Below are positions 1 to 8,047 of a stretch of DNA of 20,856 nt, piece after piece. Location: positions 1-20,856 of IMG/VR virus record IMGVR_UViG_3300032309_001659; one strand, 5' to 3'. The notes beneath the pieces are model-generated. The model searched no databases. It was not told where the DNA came from and saw only the letters and a program-made list of their open reading frames with translations. Source of the stretch: a virus. Positions within the stretch are counted from its first letter, which is position 1. Every line of letters begins with the position of its first letter. The translations under genes and the position numbers were made by a program.

Positions 1-2842
1 GGCCTTTGGTTTTAGCCATCAAGTCCTTACGCGCCATGTACGACACGGTGAAGACCTTCTCAAGCTGGCGCTTGAAGTCGGCAAAGCCGAAACTCATCGA
101 TGAGCAGTATGACTTTAGCAGCCGTTCTTCAATGAAGTAGTCCACATGTCCGGGTGTAGCGCCATGCTCTACACGCCCCATGACGTTTGACCGTGCGGTG
201 GATGCGTCGATAGCATCTCCGTTGCCAAGCGCCGCCAGTACCGACCCCGTGTCGTGCTTGATGATTATGAAGTTGCCGTAGTACTCGCGGGTGAAGGCGT
301 TCAGCACGTCCTCGGCGGTGCGGCTGGTGCTACGAATATTGCCCCGCATGTAGTTCACGGCGTGTGACAACTCCTGCATGATGGGTTCCAGCGGGAAGTC
401 AACGATGCCTGCCTTCTTGTTGCCCATGACCAGCGCAGCGGCCACCTGTGCGCCGATGCCTGCCATCCAGAAACGCTCATCGTTGGTTGCGCCAAACTCC
501 TTGTACATGCGCTTGACGATCTGCGGCGTTGTCTCTTTCAGTTCGTCGAGGTTGTTGACCATAAACTGAATCATCATCTCCCCGGCGATCCCGTAGTTGG
601 CAGGCAGCAGCTTGATGATCTCCACCTCATCGCCCTGCCAGTGCAGCACGTCGCTCATGACAAACTCAAGGACGCGGCGCAGTTCACCTTCCGCAGCATG
701 CTTGCGATCCCCGCCGAAGAAGTCCACGACGTGAGTGTTAGACGACATGATGGCAATCGCCATCCAGACCGACAGGTTCAGACGCTCCTTGTTCGCGCCT
801 GCTTCCATGCGCTCCTTGCCTTTGCCCTCGGTCATGTCCAGCAGGAAGGAGGCGAACCACTCGAAGTTCTCGCGGTTCTTGCTGGTGATCTCATCGGTAA
901 TCAGCGGCAGGCTTTTGAGTAGACCAAGCCGCTGCTGCATGGCGATAGGGGAAGTGTTCTTGCCGGTGCGGTAATGCACAGGGTGCCCCCAGATGGATGC
1001 CGCGCCTTCCAACGCCAGCGATTTACCCGTGCCCGACTCGGTCGACCCGCAGTGGTACGTCAGCCCATAGATGCCGGTGAAGCGCATGAGCGGAGCAGCA
1101 GCCCCCGCCAGAATGATTGCCAGTATCTTGTACATCCGCTTTTTAATCAGCAGGTTGATGAACGCCCGCCAGTTCTCGATGTTGCCTCTAGGCTGCGTGT
1201 GCATGACTAGGTTTTCTAACCCTTCCATCGGCACGGCGACCGCCCCCTTGCGGCTGTAAATCTTCCCCGCAAAGACGAACGTATCGTCCTCCTGCCAGCC
1301 GAAGCTGCTCGGCACAGCGATGGGTGCTTTCTCTGCGCTCATCTTCTCCACCGAAGCCCGGACGTACTCGAACAGGTTCTTGTCATTACCCACGCCAAAC
1401 GCCGCCAAGATGTTCTGGTTGGCTAGGTGCTTGACCGTCTCATCTTTGCTGACCACCGCCTTCTGCGGTAGCTTCACCGTCTGTGGTCCTGTGGGGCGCA
1501 GCGCCATCATGTGTACCGTATGCTCGCCGTTGACGTTCAAGATGTCCACAGGGAACAGGTCGTAAGGTGTCAGCAGTATCTGGCGCTTGAGTTTTTTACC
1601 TTCTGCATCCTCGTCCTCACGCTCGGCAAACACCCCGCCCTGCGTGCCGTAGGCGTACCCACGAGGCGGCTCTGGGCGCAGCACCTTCTCCTGCTTGACC
1701 TCGACGGTCTTCTCCACCGTCTCGACCGCGTACTCGCGCCCCAGTATGAGCGGGTTGGTGATCTTGCCCCAGTGCTGGCAGCTCGTGCAGATGCCGGGGT
1801 TCTCGCTATCGAACTTGGTGCAGGGGTAAGGGCCTTTGATCTCGCGCAGCTTGGTGTGCATGCGCTCCTCATCGTACGGGTGCATCTGCGACAGCCATAC
1901 CACCGCCTCGTCAGCCTCCTCGCACTTCTGAGCGATCGACAGCAACCCCCGCCACAGCGGTTCCATACCGTCCTCGGCAGCGTGTTCGCAGTAGTATGCG
2001 AGCTGACCGCAGCCTTTACCCTGCTGCGTCTTCTCCACCAGCGTCTGAAACTTGGTAACGCTGTTCTCGATTAGCTTGACTGCGGTAGATGCTGGAACAG
2101 TGGGGCGCTTACCGGGAAGCTCGATGACGTTGGCAGGTGGTATGGGCTTGGCTTCGTACGCCGTACCCACGAGATGCGCCTGCACCACGTCCTTGATGTC
2201 CTGTAGCTTAAAGACCGCGCCTTCGTTCATAAAGCGCACCTTCGTGACACCGCGCACTTGAGCGTTGCCCTTGACCCCGGTGTTGGTGGTTCCCGGCACA
2301 CGCATGATGCGGGCAGCATCGCCTGTCACAGTCGCGTCGATCCCTAGCTTCTTCTCGAAGCACAGGCGCTTGAACTGTTCAGCCACCGGCTTCCACTCGC
2401 TGACCGGCACAGCTTCTTCCAACGGCCAGTATGCGTGTACCCCGCCGCCCGAATGGACGAACCAAGGATCGCCGAACGCAGACAGCCCCACCTCTTCAGA
2501 GAAGCGCATGATCGCCTCGAACCCTAACTTGGCCGAGGGGTACGCCTTCTGTTTGATGATGCCGTCTTTGTCGGGTAAGTCCCGCTTGTGGTTGCAGTCA
2601 ACGTCGACGGCAATACACTTCACCATCTCGACGTTGGTTGCTACCCGTTTCCCGCTGTTCTTGTACGTGCCTAGTGCAAAGTAAGTGTCATAGTTTTGTT
2701 CGTTCCACTTCTCCAGTTCCAGTTCCGCTTCCTCAAGGTTTTTTACGAAGAGGTGCTCTTTCTTTTTTGTCAGTTCGACCAAGCAGTAATACCCGTCACC
2801 TGCTGGTGGTAGAACCGCCGCTAAAAATTCAAGCGGTTTCAT
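1..2842 (-). CDS. Primase-helicase (AEP-like primase + DUF927-like ATPase), C-terminus cut by window edge
   Basis: The frame is open from an ATG at 2842 to the left edge, giving at least 947 residues without a stop. An N-terminal archaeo-eukaryotic-primase-like part shows an acidic motif IAVDVD near residue 79 and HSGGG near residue 130. A cysteine cluster of the form C-x9-C-x2-C followed by HWGKI lies near residue 345 and looks like a zinc-binding linker. A P-loop ESGTGKS sits at about 602-608, with a Walker-B-like ITDE downstream and a later GKGKER segment, matching the DUF927-type phage/plasmid helicase layout. It probably primes and unwinds DNA at the replication fork. The start is preceded by AAAGGA six bases upstream. 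The gene is last in the leftward replication block. The primase/helicase role is inferred from motifs; the DUF927 assignment is from family resemblance. Confidence 0.85.
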   Translation of the reverse strand, partial: MKPLEFLAAVLPPAGDGYYCLVELTKKKEHLFVKNLEEAELELEKWNEQNYDTYFALGTYKNSGKRVATNVEMVKCIAVDVDCNHKRDLPDKDGIIKQKAYPSAKLGFEAIMRFSEEVGLSAFGDPWFVHSGGGVHAYWPLEEAVPVSEWKPVAEQFKRLCFEKKLGIDATVTGDAARIMRVPGTTNTGVKGNAQVRGVTKVRFMNEGAVFKLQDIKDVVQAHLVGTAYEAKPIPPANVIELPGKRPTVPASTAVKLIENSVTKFQTLVEKTQQGKGCGQLAYYCEHAAEDGMEPLWRGLLSIAQKCEEADEAVVWLSQMHPYDEERMHTKLREIKGPYPCTKFDSENPGICTSCQHWGKITNPLILGREYAVETVEKTVEVKQEKVLRPEPPRGYAYGTQGGVFAEREDEDAEGKKLKRQILLTPYDLFPVDILNVNGEHTVHMMALRPTGPQTVKLPQKAVVSKDETVKHLANQNILAAFGVGNDKNLFEYVRASVEKMSAEKAPIAVPSSFGWQEDDTFVFAGKIYSRKGAVAVPMEGLENLVMHTQPRGNIENWRAFINLLIKKRMYKILAIILAGAAAPLMRFTGIYGLTYHCGSTESGTGKSLALEGAASIWGHPVHYRTGKNTSPIAMQQRLGLLKSLPLITDEITSKNRENFEWFASFLLDMTEGKGKERMEAGANKERLNLSVWMAIAIMSSNTHVVDFFGGDRKHAAEGELRRVLEFVMSDVLHWQGDEVEIIKLLPANYGIAGEMMIQFMVNNLDELKETTPQIVKRMYKEFGATNDERFWMAGIGAQVAAALVMGNKKAGIVDFPLEPIMQELSHAVNYMRGNIRSTSRTAEDVLNAFTREYYGNFIIIKHDTGSVLAALGNGDAIDASTARSNVMGRVEHGATPGHVDYFIEERLLKSYCSSMSFGFADFKRQLEKVFTVSYMARKDLMAKTKG

Positions 2843-2857
2843 GGGCTTCCTTTATGT

Positions 2858-3067
2858 TTAGTCGAACAGCGGCATTTGGTCTGGCGATTTTTTGTAGTCG
2901 GTTTGATGAACAGGGTACTTATCAACGAAGGTCGCCAGACGACGAATGACTTCTTGCTGGTAGTCGATAGGCATGCCGGTGTTTGGCTCAAACATCAGTA
3001 GCGCTGCGTTCAGTAGTTCTTTATTGGTTAGGGCTTGAGGCCGTATTCCTGACATATTTTTCTCCAT
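2858..3067 (-). CDS. Small hypothetical protein
   Basis: This 69-aa soluble protein has no family I recognise. It is charged, with a helical stretch (NKELLNAALLMF) and a C-terminal MPLFD. The annotated start at 3067 overlaps the end of the upstream regulator gene by 40 nt. A second in-frame ATG at 3055 (MSGIRPQ) has GGAG about six bases before it, so the real product may be 65 aa. It is followed after 15 nt by the primase-helicase start, so the two are probably co-translated from one message. Confidence 0.65.
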   Translation of the reverse strand: MEKNMSGIRPQALTNKELLNAALLMFEPNTGMPIDYQQEVIRRLATFVDKYPVHQTDYKKSPDQMPLFD

Positions 3068-3306
3068 GCTTCTTCGGCTGTTTTAGAGTGCTGCATAATT
3101 TTTAGCAGCAGTTCGACGCGGGGCTGATACGCCACAAAGACTTCCTTACCTGCAAACCAGTTGTACACAGTCTGGCGGGTCACCCCCAGCGCCTGCGCGA
3201 TCTTGGTCACAGGAAAATCTAAATGGACAGCCCAACGACCTAGCTGGTTACCCGGTGTTTTGGGTGCCGCCATGATCGCGTGAATAGTTTTGTGTGAGTA
3301 GGCCAT
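3028..3306 (-). CDS. Helix-turn-helix DNA-binding regulator
   Basis: The 92-aa protein contains a clear helix-turn-helix at about residues 31-51 (VTKIAQALGVTRQTVYNWF), as in Cro/CI-type and XRE-like regulators. It probably binds operator DNA and controls phage transcription. No Shine-Dalgarno sequence is visible before the ATG at 3306. The message could be leaderless, as for some phage repressors, or a later ATG (residue 12) could be used. It lies inside the replication block, in the same direction as its neighbours, and not at a divergent promoter, so whether it is the lysogeny repressor cannot be said. Confidence 0.75.
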   Translation of the reverse strand: MAYSHKTIHAIMAAPKTPGNQLGRWAVHLDFPVTKIAQALGVTRQTVYNWFAGKEVFVAYQPRVELLLKIMQHSKTAEEAWRKICQEYGLKP

Positions 3307-3418
3307 TTTGTGAAAGTTAAGTTTAAGAGTGCGGGGTCACTGCCGGAAAACGTACCTGAAAGGAGGACAGCCCCCGCTGCCGGTGTTATATGCGCCACCT
3401 CCGGCTGGGCTATCTTGG

Positions 3419-3565
3419 TTAGTAGCAGTTGGTGTGGCAGTTGGACCCGTAGCAGCAGGTTGTGCAGTACACACAACCATTAGGACCGCAGTAGCTGTTC
3501 GTTGTGCAGGTGGCATACACGAGTGGTGCAGTGACTGCCAGCCAAATTGCAAATAGGTATTTCAT
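3419..3565 (-). CDS. Cysteine-rich secreted mini-protein (48 aa)
   Basis: The ATG at 3565 follows a strong ribosome site (AAGGAGAAGCAA directly before ATG) that is shared with other genes here, and the frame ends in TAA at 3419. The first 18 residues form a signal peptide (MKYLFAIWLAVTAPLVYA) with a likely type I cleavage after VYA. The remaining 30 residues hold eight cysteines at about 20, 26, 31, 34, 37, 38, 43 and 47, with many Thr, Asn, Tyr and Gly. There is no lipobox. It is probably exported to the periplasm and held by disulfides or bound metal. I do not recognise a named family. The 71-aa frame on the same strand (3337-3552) lacks these signals. Confidence 0.75.
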   Translation of the reverse strand: MKYLFAIWLAVTAPLVYATCTTNSYCGPNGCVYCTTCCYGSNCHTNCY

Positions 3566-3657
3566 TTGCTTCTCCTTAAAAGGTGGGGTACTCGCTGCAC
3601 TGGTCTATCCTTGACGACTTGTGGTCGAAAAGCCAGCATCCGCTTTCCCCCGTAAAC

Positions 3658-4596
3658 TTACTCGTCGTCCCAATCAGCCACGATATCTGCCAGCTTGCCC
3701 TTCTTCTCAGGCACAGCTGACGGCTTCGCTGCCGTCTTGCGAACTTCCGGTTCTGACTCGTCGTCTTCAACAGCCTCTGCTTTGGCCTTCTTGGCTTTAG
3801 GCTTGGCAGCGGTGTCATCTTCCGATATAGCCGCAGCCGGTTTCCCTGCCAACGCTAGAGGCTTTGCTACACCGTCCGCTTGTGCCACAGTCATAACCAC
3901 AGCACGGTTAGCTTCGGTGGTTGTCGCCTGCTTCTGTACAACTGCGTACTCGTCGTCCGTCAACCAACGCATCGGTTGGAAAAACAGTTTAGGAGATTCG
4001 GCAGTTGTATCAAACCGCATGCGAGTGACGATCTGCTCCGGGTTGATCGGCGGGTTCTGCATCGCCAAGTACCGTGCGTATGCTTGCAGCGGGCGCTTGT
4101 CGGCGTCTTCCTTACCGAAGATAGACGTAGCAGGGAGGGTCACTTGCAACACGTCGCCCTCTGGGTTGTTTGCCAGCACCACAGCCAAGCGCTGTTGATA
4201 ACGGCATGCACGGCTATTACCATTACCTGAACCCGCTTGGTTCTGTTTGCAGTCCCCGCAGGTAAGCGATTGCTTATTCTCTGCTGAAGAGTCAGGGCGC
4301 TCACCATCATTCGACCAGCAGTCCGGCGGTGCTACTTTCTCACCATCGTACTTGGACATGTAAAAAACACGGCTGATCTTTGGCGCGGCCTTAACAATCA
4401 CAACGTCAAGGTGGCGCTCATCAATCGCACCGATCTCTTTACCGTTGGCGAGCAGACGAAACACACCGCCCTTGATGGACAGGCGTTTTGTCGGCGTGCC
4501 CATACCACCTGTTAATGCCTTGGCGGTGTCGGACAGTTCGTTGTTGCGAGCAAAAGCGGGGACGTTGGCAGGATTAAATAGCGTTACGTTCGTCAT
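3658..4596 (-). CDS. Probable phage single-stranded DNA-binding protein
   Basis: The 312-aa protein has a folded N-terminal two thirds, a low-complexity Ala/Lys/Glu linker (about 250-300) and a strongly acidic tail ending DIVADWDDE. Such tails are a hallmark of phage and bacterial ssDNA-binding proteins, where they recruit partners. Four cysteines (C93, C113, C116, C131) could bind one zinc ion; a conserved phage family with this Cys pattern is usually annotated as hypothetical. It sits between the coiled-coil protein and the primase-helicase, consistent with coating ssDNA at the fork or in recombination. The ATG at 4596 has only a weak purine tract (AAGTGAG) upstream. The ssDNA-binding role is inferred from tail and context, not from an identified OB fold. 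Confidence 0.6.
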   Translation of the reverse strand: MTNVTLFNPANVPAFARNNELSDTAKALTGGMGTPTKRLSIKGGVFRLLANGKEIGAIDERHLDVVIVKAAPKISRVFYMSKYDGEKVAPPDCWSNDGERPDSSAENKQSLTCGDCKQNQAGSGNGNSRACRYQQRLAVVLANNPEGDVLQVTLPATSIFGKEDADKRPLQAYARYLAMQNPPINPEQIVTRMRFDTTAESPKLFFQPMRWLTDDEYAVVQKQATTTEANRAVVMTVAQADGVAKPLALAGKPAAAISEDDTAAKPKAKKAKAEAVEDDESEPEVRKTAAKPSAVPEKKGKLADIVADWDDE

Positions 4597-4603
4597 ATAA
4601 ATC

Positions 4604-5008
4604 TCACTTAGATGGTTTAGTTACTCGGATTTCAAAGTCCGAGAAGGAGTTAAGTCCGGGCGGTACAAGCCCCGGATTTTCTTCGAGAAATCGTGCCATG
4701 TTGGTCTGTGCAACACGTTTCTCCAGCAGGTCAACAACATCGTGCTCGACAATAAACTTCTTGAACGAGTCCCAGTCGTCGGTGCTGTAGCGCGTCTTGT
4801 GAACCATTGACACGGTGCCGAAGGTGGTGCGAACAGATGAAACACCTAACGCTCTCATCTGATCTTTCATTGCAAATCGGAGTTCGTCTTGCTGCGCTTT
4901 GAGTTGTTCCAACTTGGTGTCGTACTCTTGCGTCAGCGTATCGATCTCCGCTTTGATCTTGCGGTATATCTTCGCAAGTTTATCTAGCGGAACTATTTCG
5001 TCTGACAT
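4604..5008 (-). CDS. Coiled-coil phage protein (Gam/Gp157-like organisation)
   Basis: The 134-aa protein starts at an ATG with the strong GGAGAAGCAA leader. Residues about 8-52 form a charged coiled coil (repeated Leu/Lys/Glu heptads). A compact C-terminal domain follows, with the segments GTVSMVHKTRY and LEENPGLVPPGL. Phage proteins with an N-terminal coiled coil of this kind, such as Mu Gam and siphovirus Gp157, are found beside recombination genes, and the neighbours here are an SNF2-like helicase and a probable ssDNA-binding protein. A role in protecting DNA ends or in recombination is a guess from context; I see no catalytic motif. Confidence 0.65.
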   Translation of the reverse strand: MSDEIVPLDKLAKIYRKIKAEIDTLTQEYDTKLEQLKAQQDELRFAMKDQMRALGVSSVRTTFGTVSMVHKTRYSTDDWDSFKKFIVEHDVVDLLEKRVAQTNMARFLEENPGLVPPGLNSFSDFEIRVTKPSK

Positions 5009-5041
5009 TTGCTTCTCCGGTATTTTTGTCTAGGGTTGGAC

Positions 5042-5070
5042 AGATTACTGTGTTTTAGTTTCGTTTGCAA
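5042..5070 (-). promoter_or_regulatory. Candidate leftward promoter
   Basis: On the - strand a -35-like TTGCAA (5065-5070) is 17 bases from a -10-like TAATCT (5042-5047), in the 70-base gap before the coiled-coil protein gene. The three most conserved -10 positions (T, A, final T) match. It would give extra transcription of the ssDNA-binding, regulator and primase genes. This is a pattern match only. Confidence 0.4.
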
Positions 5071-5078
5071 GCCCCCTT

Positions 5079-6641
5079 TCACGAATTTATTTCGGTGTTG
5101 AACAACTGCGTTAGCAGCGAGTGGTCTGTTACTTTATCTTGCAAAGCTTTAAACATTTTGCGTTCAATCGGACTGCCTTGAATGTGCACTACAGTAACTT
5201 TGTCAGAGTTCTGCCCCTTGCGGTCAGCACGAGCGATACACTGGGTATATTGCTCAACAGACATCAACGGACCGTAGAACACCACCGTGTCAGCAGCAGT
5301 CAAGGTGATGCCGTGTGCAGACGCTTGCGGCTGCATGACAAGCACACGCGGGTTGGGTTCTACTTGGAAACGACGGATGATGTCAGCGCGTTTGTTAGGC
5401 GGAATGTCGCCATGTATTGCCTCGTTGGCTATATTCTTTTTTGTTAAGTGGTTTTGTATCGTGTCGATGGTGCTGCGGAACAAGGCAAAAATGATAACTT
5501 TGCGTGACGTTTCTTCCAGTATTTCTTCCAGCACGTGCAAGCGTGGGGCAGCATCGAACTCGATAACTTCTTTCTCGTCTGTGTATGCTGCGCCGCATGA
5601 TATTTGCAGCAGCTTGGATACGCCAGCAGCAGCGTTGACCGCCGTGATGGTTTCACCCGCCGCTTGCACAAGCATGCGCTCTTTCAGCATGTTGTAGTAC
5701 TTGGCCTGCTGCGGTGTCAACGGCACATCACGCGCCAGCGTTACAACAGGCGGCAAGTCAAGACACTGCGCTTTGGTAAAGCGGATGGCAGGCTGCAACG
5801 CTTTGTGTACTTCTTCAGCAGCGTTTGCTTTTGCCGCCCATTTAAACATGGTGACTTTGTTCATGACTTTGTCGCGCCAGCCTGTAAAGAACCGGGGCAC
5901 ACCGTCAGGGTTGACTAGCTTGGCAAGACCGTACGCATCCGCAGGCGATTGAGAAGCAGGCGTGCCGGTTATCATCCAAAGATGTGTGTTTACTGTGAGG
6001 ATGGATTGCAGCGCCTTCCAACGCTTCGTGGTAATCGTCTTGTACGCGTTAGCTTCGTCGACGATGACAAGATCAAATCGCCCATCGTTTTTAATCTCGT
6101 CAGCGATCAGGTTCAAGCCGTCATAGTTGGTGATAACAAACTCGTAGTTCTGCTGCACCATCTCTATGCGGCGACTAGCTTGGTAATGGTGCGCGACAAT
6201 GGCAGAGCGATGAATGATGCTGCTATTCAAGTCGTTCAACCACGCGCTCTGCATGATCGACAACGGGCACAGAATTAGGCAACGACGAACGTCGCCCCTA
6301 TCCATCAGATAGTCCGCTGCCCAAAGCGCTGAGAGGGTTTTACCCGTGCCGGGTTCCGAGAAAACAAACGCTTTTTTGTTGAGGGTAAGAAACGCCGCAG
6401 TCTCGATTTGGTGCGCCATTGGCGTAAACCTACCGGGCCAAGAATAACGCCGCGTAATCGGAGACGGGACATTTTTAACGCCAAGATTTTTAAGTACACG
6501 TGCTTCATCTAACCCCCAGTAAACGGCGATCTCTGCGCTGCCGTCAGCGTAGCTGTTAACAATTTTGTGTTTCGGAATAACTTGATACTTGTGCGGATTT
6601 TGCGTTTTAAATAGCAGTGCTTTGTCTTCAATGATTTGCAT
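5079..6641 (-). CDS. SNF2-type superfamily 2 helicase/ATPase
   Basis: The 520-aa protein carries the full SF2 motif set: TPMAHQIE near residue 73, the P-loop EPGTGKT at 96-102, a Walker-B box VDEAN at 194-198, TGTPAS at 225-230, and a C-terminal helicase lobe with HGD near 410 and QCIARADRKGQ at 467-477. This order and the QCIARADRKGQ box are typical of SNF2-family phage helicases. It probably uses ATP to translocate on or remodel DNA during replication, recombination or repair. The Walker-B box reads DEAN where most SNF2 proteins have DEAH or DEGH. The start overlaps the end of the 58-aa gene upstream by 14 nt. It sits in a cluster with a Cas4/RecB-like nuclease and polymerase. Confidence 0.92.
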   Translation of the reverse strand: MQIIEDKALLFKTQNPHKYQVIPKHKIVNSYADGSAEIAVYWGLDEARVLKNLGVKNVPSPITRRYSWPGRFTPMAHQIETAAFLTLNKKAFVFSEPGTGKTLSALWAADYLMDRGDVRRCLILCPLSIMQSAWLNDLNSSIIHRSAIVAHHYQASRRIEMVQQNYEFVITNYDGLNLIADEIKNDGRFDLVIVDEANAYKTITTKRWKALQSILTVNTHLWMITGTPASQSPADAYGLAKLVNPDGVPRFFTGWRDKVMNKVTMFKWAAKANAAEEVHKALQPAIRFTKAQCLDLPPVVTLARDVPLTPQQAKYYNMLKERMLVQAAGETITAVNAAAGVSKLLQISCGAAYTDEKEVIEFDAAPRLHVLEEILEETSRKVIIFALFRSTIDTIQNHLTKKNIANEAIHGDIPPNKRADIIRRFQVEPNPRVLVMQPQASAHGITLTAADTVVFYGPLMSVEQYTQCIARADRKGQNSDKVTVVHIQGSPIERKMFKALQDKVTDHSLLTQLFNTEINS

Positions 6642-6804
6642 TTAGTTTCTCCACGGTTTGTTGTGCTTCGCGCCCTTCTTTGTGGCCGTCTTCAAATCCT
6701 TTGTGGTATGCAGCGTCCCAAACAAACTTCGCTGTATTCGGTCCGATGACTCGGCGCTCTACCATTGAAAGCGACATCCACCACTCTTGGAACTCTTTAC
6801 TCAT
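6628..6804 (-). CDS. Small hypothetical protein (58 aa)
   Basis: The frame begins at an ATG (6804) preceded by GGAGCAGCAA, a variant of the ribosome-site leader used by other genes here, and ends with TGA at 6628, overlapping the helicase start by 14 nt. The protein is Trp- and charge-rich (EFQEWWMSLSM near the N-terminus) with a C-terminal HKGFEDGHKEGREA segment of the kind common in short phage helical proteins. No function can be assigned. The good ribosome site and the overlap with the next gene support it being real despite its size. Confidence 0.7.
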   Translation of the reverse strand: MSKEFQEWWMSLSMVERRVIGPNTAKFVWDAAYHKGFEDGHKEGREAQQTVEKLNANH

Positions 6805-6813
6805 TTGCTGCTC

Positions 6814-7041
6814 CTATTTATCCCCACGGTTTGCTTTGACGCTGCGAACACGGAGGTTACTTTTTGTTGTGGTGCCGCCAGACTTCAGCGGCTTCTTGTG
6901 GTCTACATCTTTACCGTCGCCTTTGTGTACTGCGCCGGTCTTCTCCATCATGCGCCTAGCCTTAACGCGCTCGGCACGGTTTTGAATCTGTTCGGGTTTG
7001 CCGTGGTATTCGGCGTACTCTTTCTTGTAGTCTCTTGGCAT
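6814..7041 (-). CDS. HNH-like small protein
   Basis: The 75-aa basic protein has an N-terminal helix with many Arg/Lys, followed by GDGKDVDHKKPL (D47, H48) and SNLRVRS (N62). The DH...N spacing matches the first two positions of an HNH nuclease. The final His of the motif is not evident, so activity is doubtful and a DNA-binding role is also possible. Short proteins of this type are common in tailed phages and are usually annotated as HNH endonucleases. The ATG at 7041 has AAGGAG six bases upstream. It lies 2 nt after the Cas4/RecB-like nuclease gene. Confidence 0.7.
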   Translation of the reverse strand: MPRDYKKEYAEYHGKPEQIQNRAERVKARRMMEKTGAVHKGDGKDVDHKKPLKSGGTTTKSNLRVRSVKANRGDK

Positions 7042-7043
7042 AG

Positions 7044-7709
7044 CTAACTCCTTGGGTGATTTTCACAAGTGATAACCGGACACCACGGACATAGTGGTGT
7101 TGGTCTTGGATTCCATACGCCTGTTGCATGCGCCTGCTCGATGCGAGCGATGCGCTCTCTGTAGTCCCACCATTCTTTTTCGGCGTCCTCTCGAACGATG
7201 CTGTACTTGACCATGTCGTTCTTGACTACGAACAACAACGCTGCATTGACCTTGCGAATGTGCGGATGGTGAGCGAACACCATCAGCGCCATCAACTTCA
7301 ACTGCTCACGGTCAGGGTACTTGTTATTGCCCGTCTTGTAGTCAACCACCCACGCAGTCAAGTTCTCATCATCGATAATCAAAAGGTCTGCGATGCCCCT
7401 AACCCATACTTTGGCGTCTTTCCAACCGCATGGGTTAAGGTCTACGTCCAGCGCCATCTGGTGTTCGCACAGCTTTCTACCGGACCTACCGTTTAGTGCG
7501 TCCAACGTATCTTTAATAAACAGAAAGTGTTCTGGAAGCGGTGTGCCTTCTTTGATGTAATTCTCTGCTGCGGTATGGAACTGCAGCCCATACCGAGTAG
7601 CTTCCGTTTCTTGAAAGGCGTAGTTCTTCAAGACCTTGACTTCATGATACCGACGTGGGCATCCCTCGTAGTCCTTTAAAGAACTGTGCGACCAGACAAC
7701 CGTGTTCAT
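7044..7709 (-). CDS. Cas4/RecB-like PD-(D/E)XK nuclease
   Basis: The 221-aa protein shows the RecB/Cas4 nuclease signature: a SLKDYEGCPRRYHE opening, H46 (FHTAAE), D108 (GIADLL), the catalytic core VVDYKTG (D123, K125) and a QLKLMAL helix from Q136. Cysteines C17, C207, C210 and C215 are placed as in Cas4 and AddB proteins, where four Cys hold a 4Fe-4S cluster. It probably degrades or trims DNA ends in recombination or replication. There are no CRISPR repeats or other cas genes, so it is not evidence of a CRISPR system. Its start overlaps the zincin-like gene stop by 4 nt (ATGA), which points to coupled translation. Confidence 0.88.
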   Translation of the reverse strand: MNTVVWSHSSLKDYEGCPRRYHEVKVLKNYAFQETEATRYGLQFHTAAENYIKEGTPLPEHFLFIKDTLDALNGRSGRKLCEHQMALDVDLNPCGWKDAKVWVRGIADLLIIDDENLTAWVVDYKTGNNKYPDREQLKLMALMVFAHHPHIRKVNAALLFVVKNDMVKYSIVREDAEKEWWDYRERIARIEQAHATGVWNPRPTPLCPWCPVITCENHPRS

Positions 7710-8035
7710 TCGAACCTCGCAGATTTGATAGCTTTGGTTAGTCGATCGGCAAACGCTGTGACAAACGCTTCGTTCTTGTTTAGCTCGTGCTCACCCATGT
7801 CGTACAGGATGGCGTGAACTATCTCGTGCCAGAAAGAATCGTTGATGTCGTGCTGCTTGAAACGTCTGCCTGTCAGGTTACTGCGTTGAGCGATCTTGAT
7901 CTTCTGCAAGGCAGGGTAGTGCCGTGCCATATCGCCCTTGTTAATCATTGTCTCCACAACATCGATGGAATACAGACGCCTGCCAATCCGTATTCGTGTC
8001 GGTAGCTGCGGAGGCGGCTTGCGTTTTGTTCGCAT
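7706..8035 (-). CDS. Zincin-like putative metallopeptidase
   Basis: The 109-aa protein carries HEIVHAI (H70, E71, H74), the HExxH zinc motif, followed by an acidic helix containing NEAF (E89) that may supply the third ligand as in gluzincins. The short length and the basic, Pro-rich N-terminus resemble small phage proteins of SprT or ImmA-like type, though it cannot be placed in either with confidence. A substrate cannot be named. GGAGAAGCA precedes the ATG at 8035. It sits between the polymerase and the Cas4/RecB-like nuclease and overlaps the latter by 4 nt. Confidence 0.75.
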   Translation of the reverse strand: MRTKRKPPPQLPTRIRIGRRLYSIDVVETMINKGDMARHYPALQKIKIAQRSNLTGRRFKQHDINDSFWHEIVHAILYDMGEHELNKNEAFVTAFADRLTKAIKSARFE

Positions 8036-8047
8036 TGCTTCTCCTTA

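Noticed and set aside
378-2684. Many open frames on the + strand, opposite the primase-helicase, up to 187 aa
   Set aside because: They are antisense to a motif-bearing gene, lack ribosome sites and have no recognisable domains.
3307-3418. Possible terminator between the regulator and the Cys-rich gene
   Set aside because: Only imperfect GC-rich arms and no U-tract were found; I see no firm feature in this gap.
3337-3552. 71-aa - strand frame overlapping the Cys-rich peptide gene
   Set aside because: The other frame has the strong ribosome site, a signal peptide and a patterned Cys content; this one has none of these.
3576-3818. 80-aa - strand frame across the tail of the ssDNA-binding candidate
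   Set aside because: It is an out-of-frame shadow of the Lys/Ala/Glu-rich linker, and has no ribosome site.
7044-7709. CRISPR-Cas locus suggested by a Cas4-like protein
   Set aside because: No direct-repeat array and no other cas gene in the window; the phage recombination context explains it.
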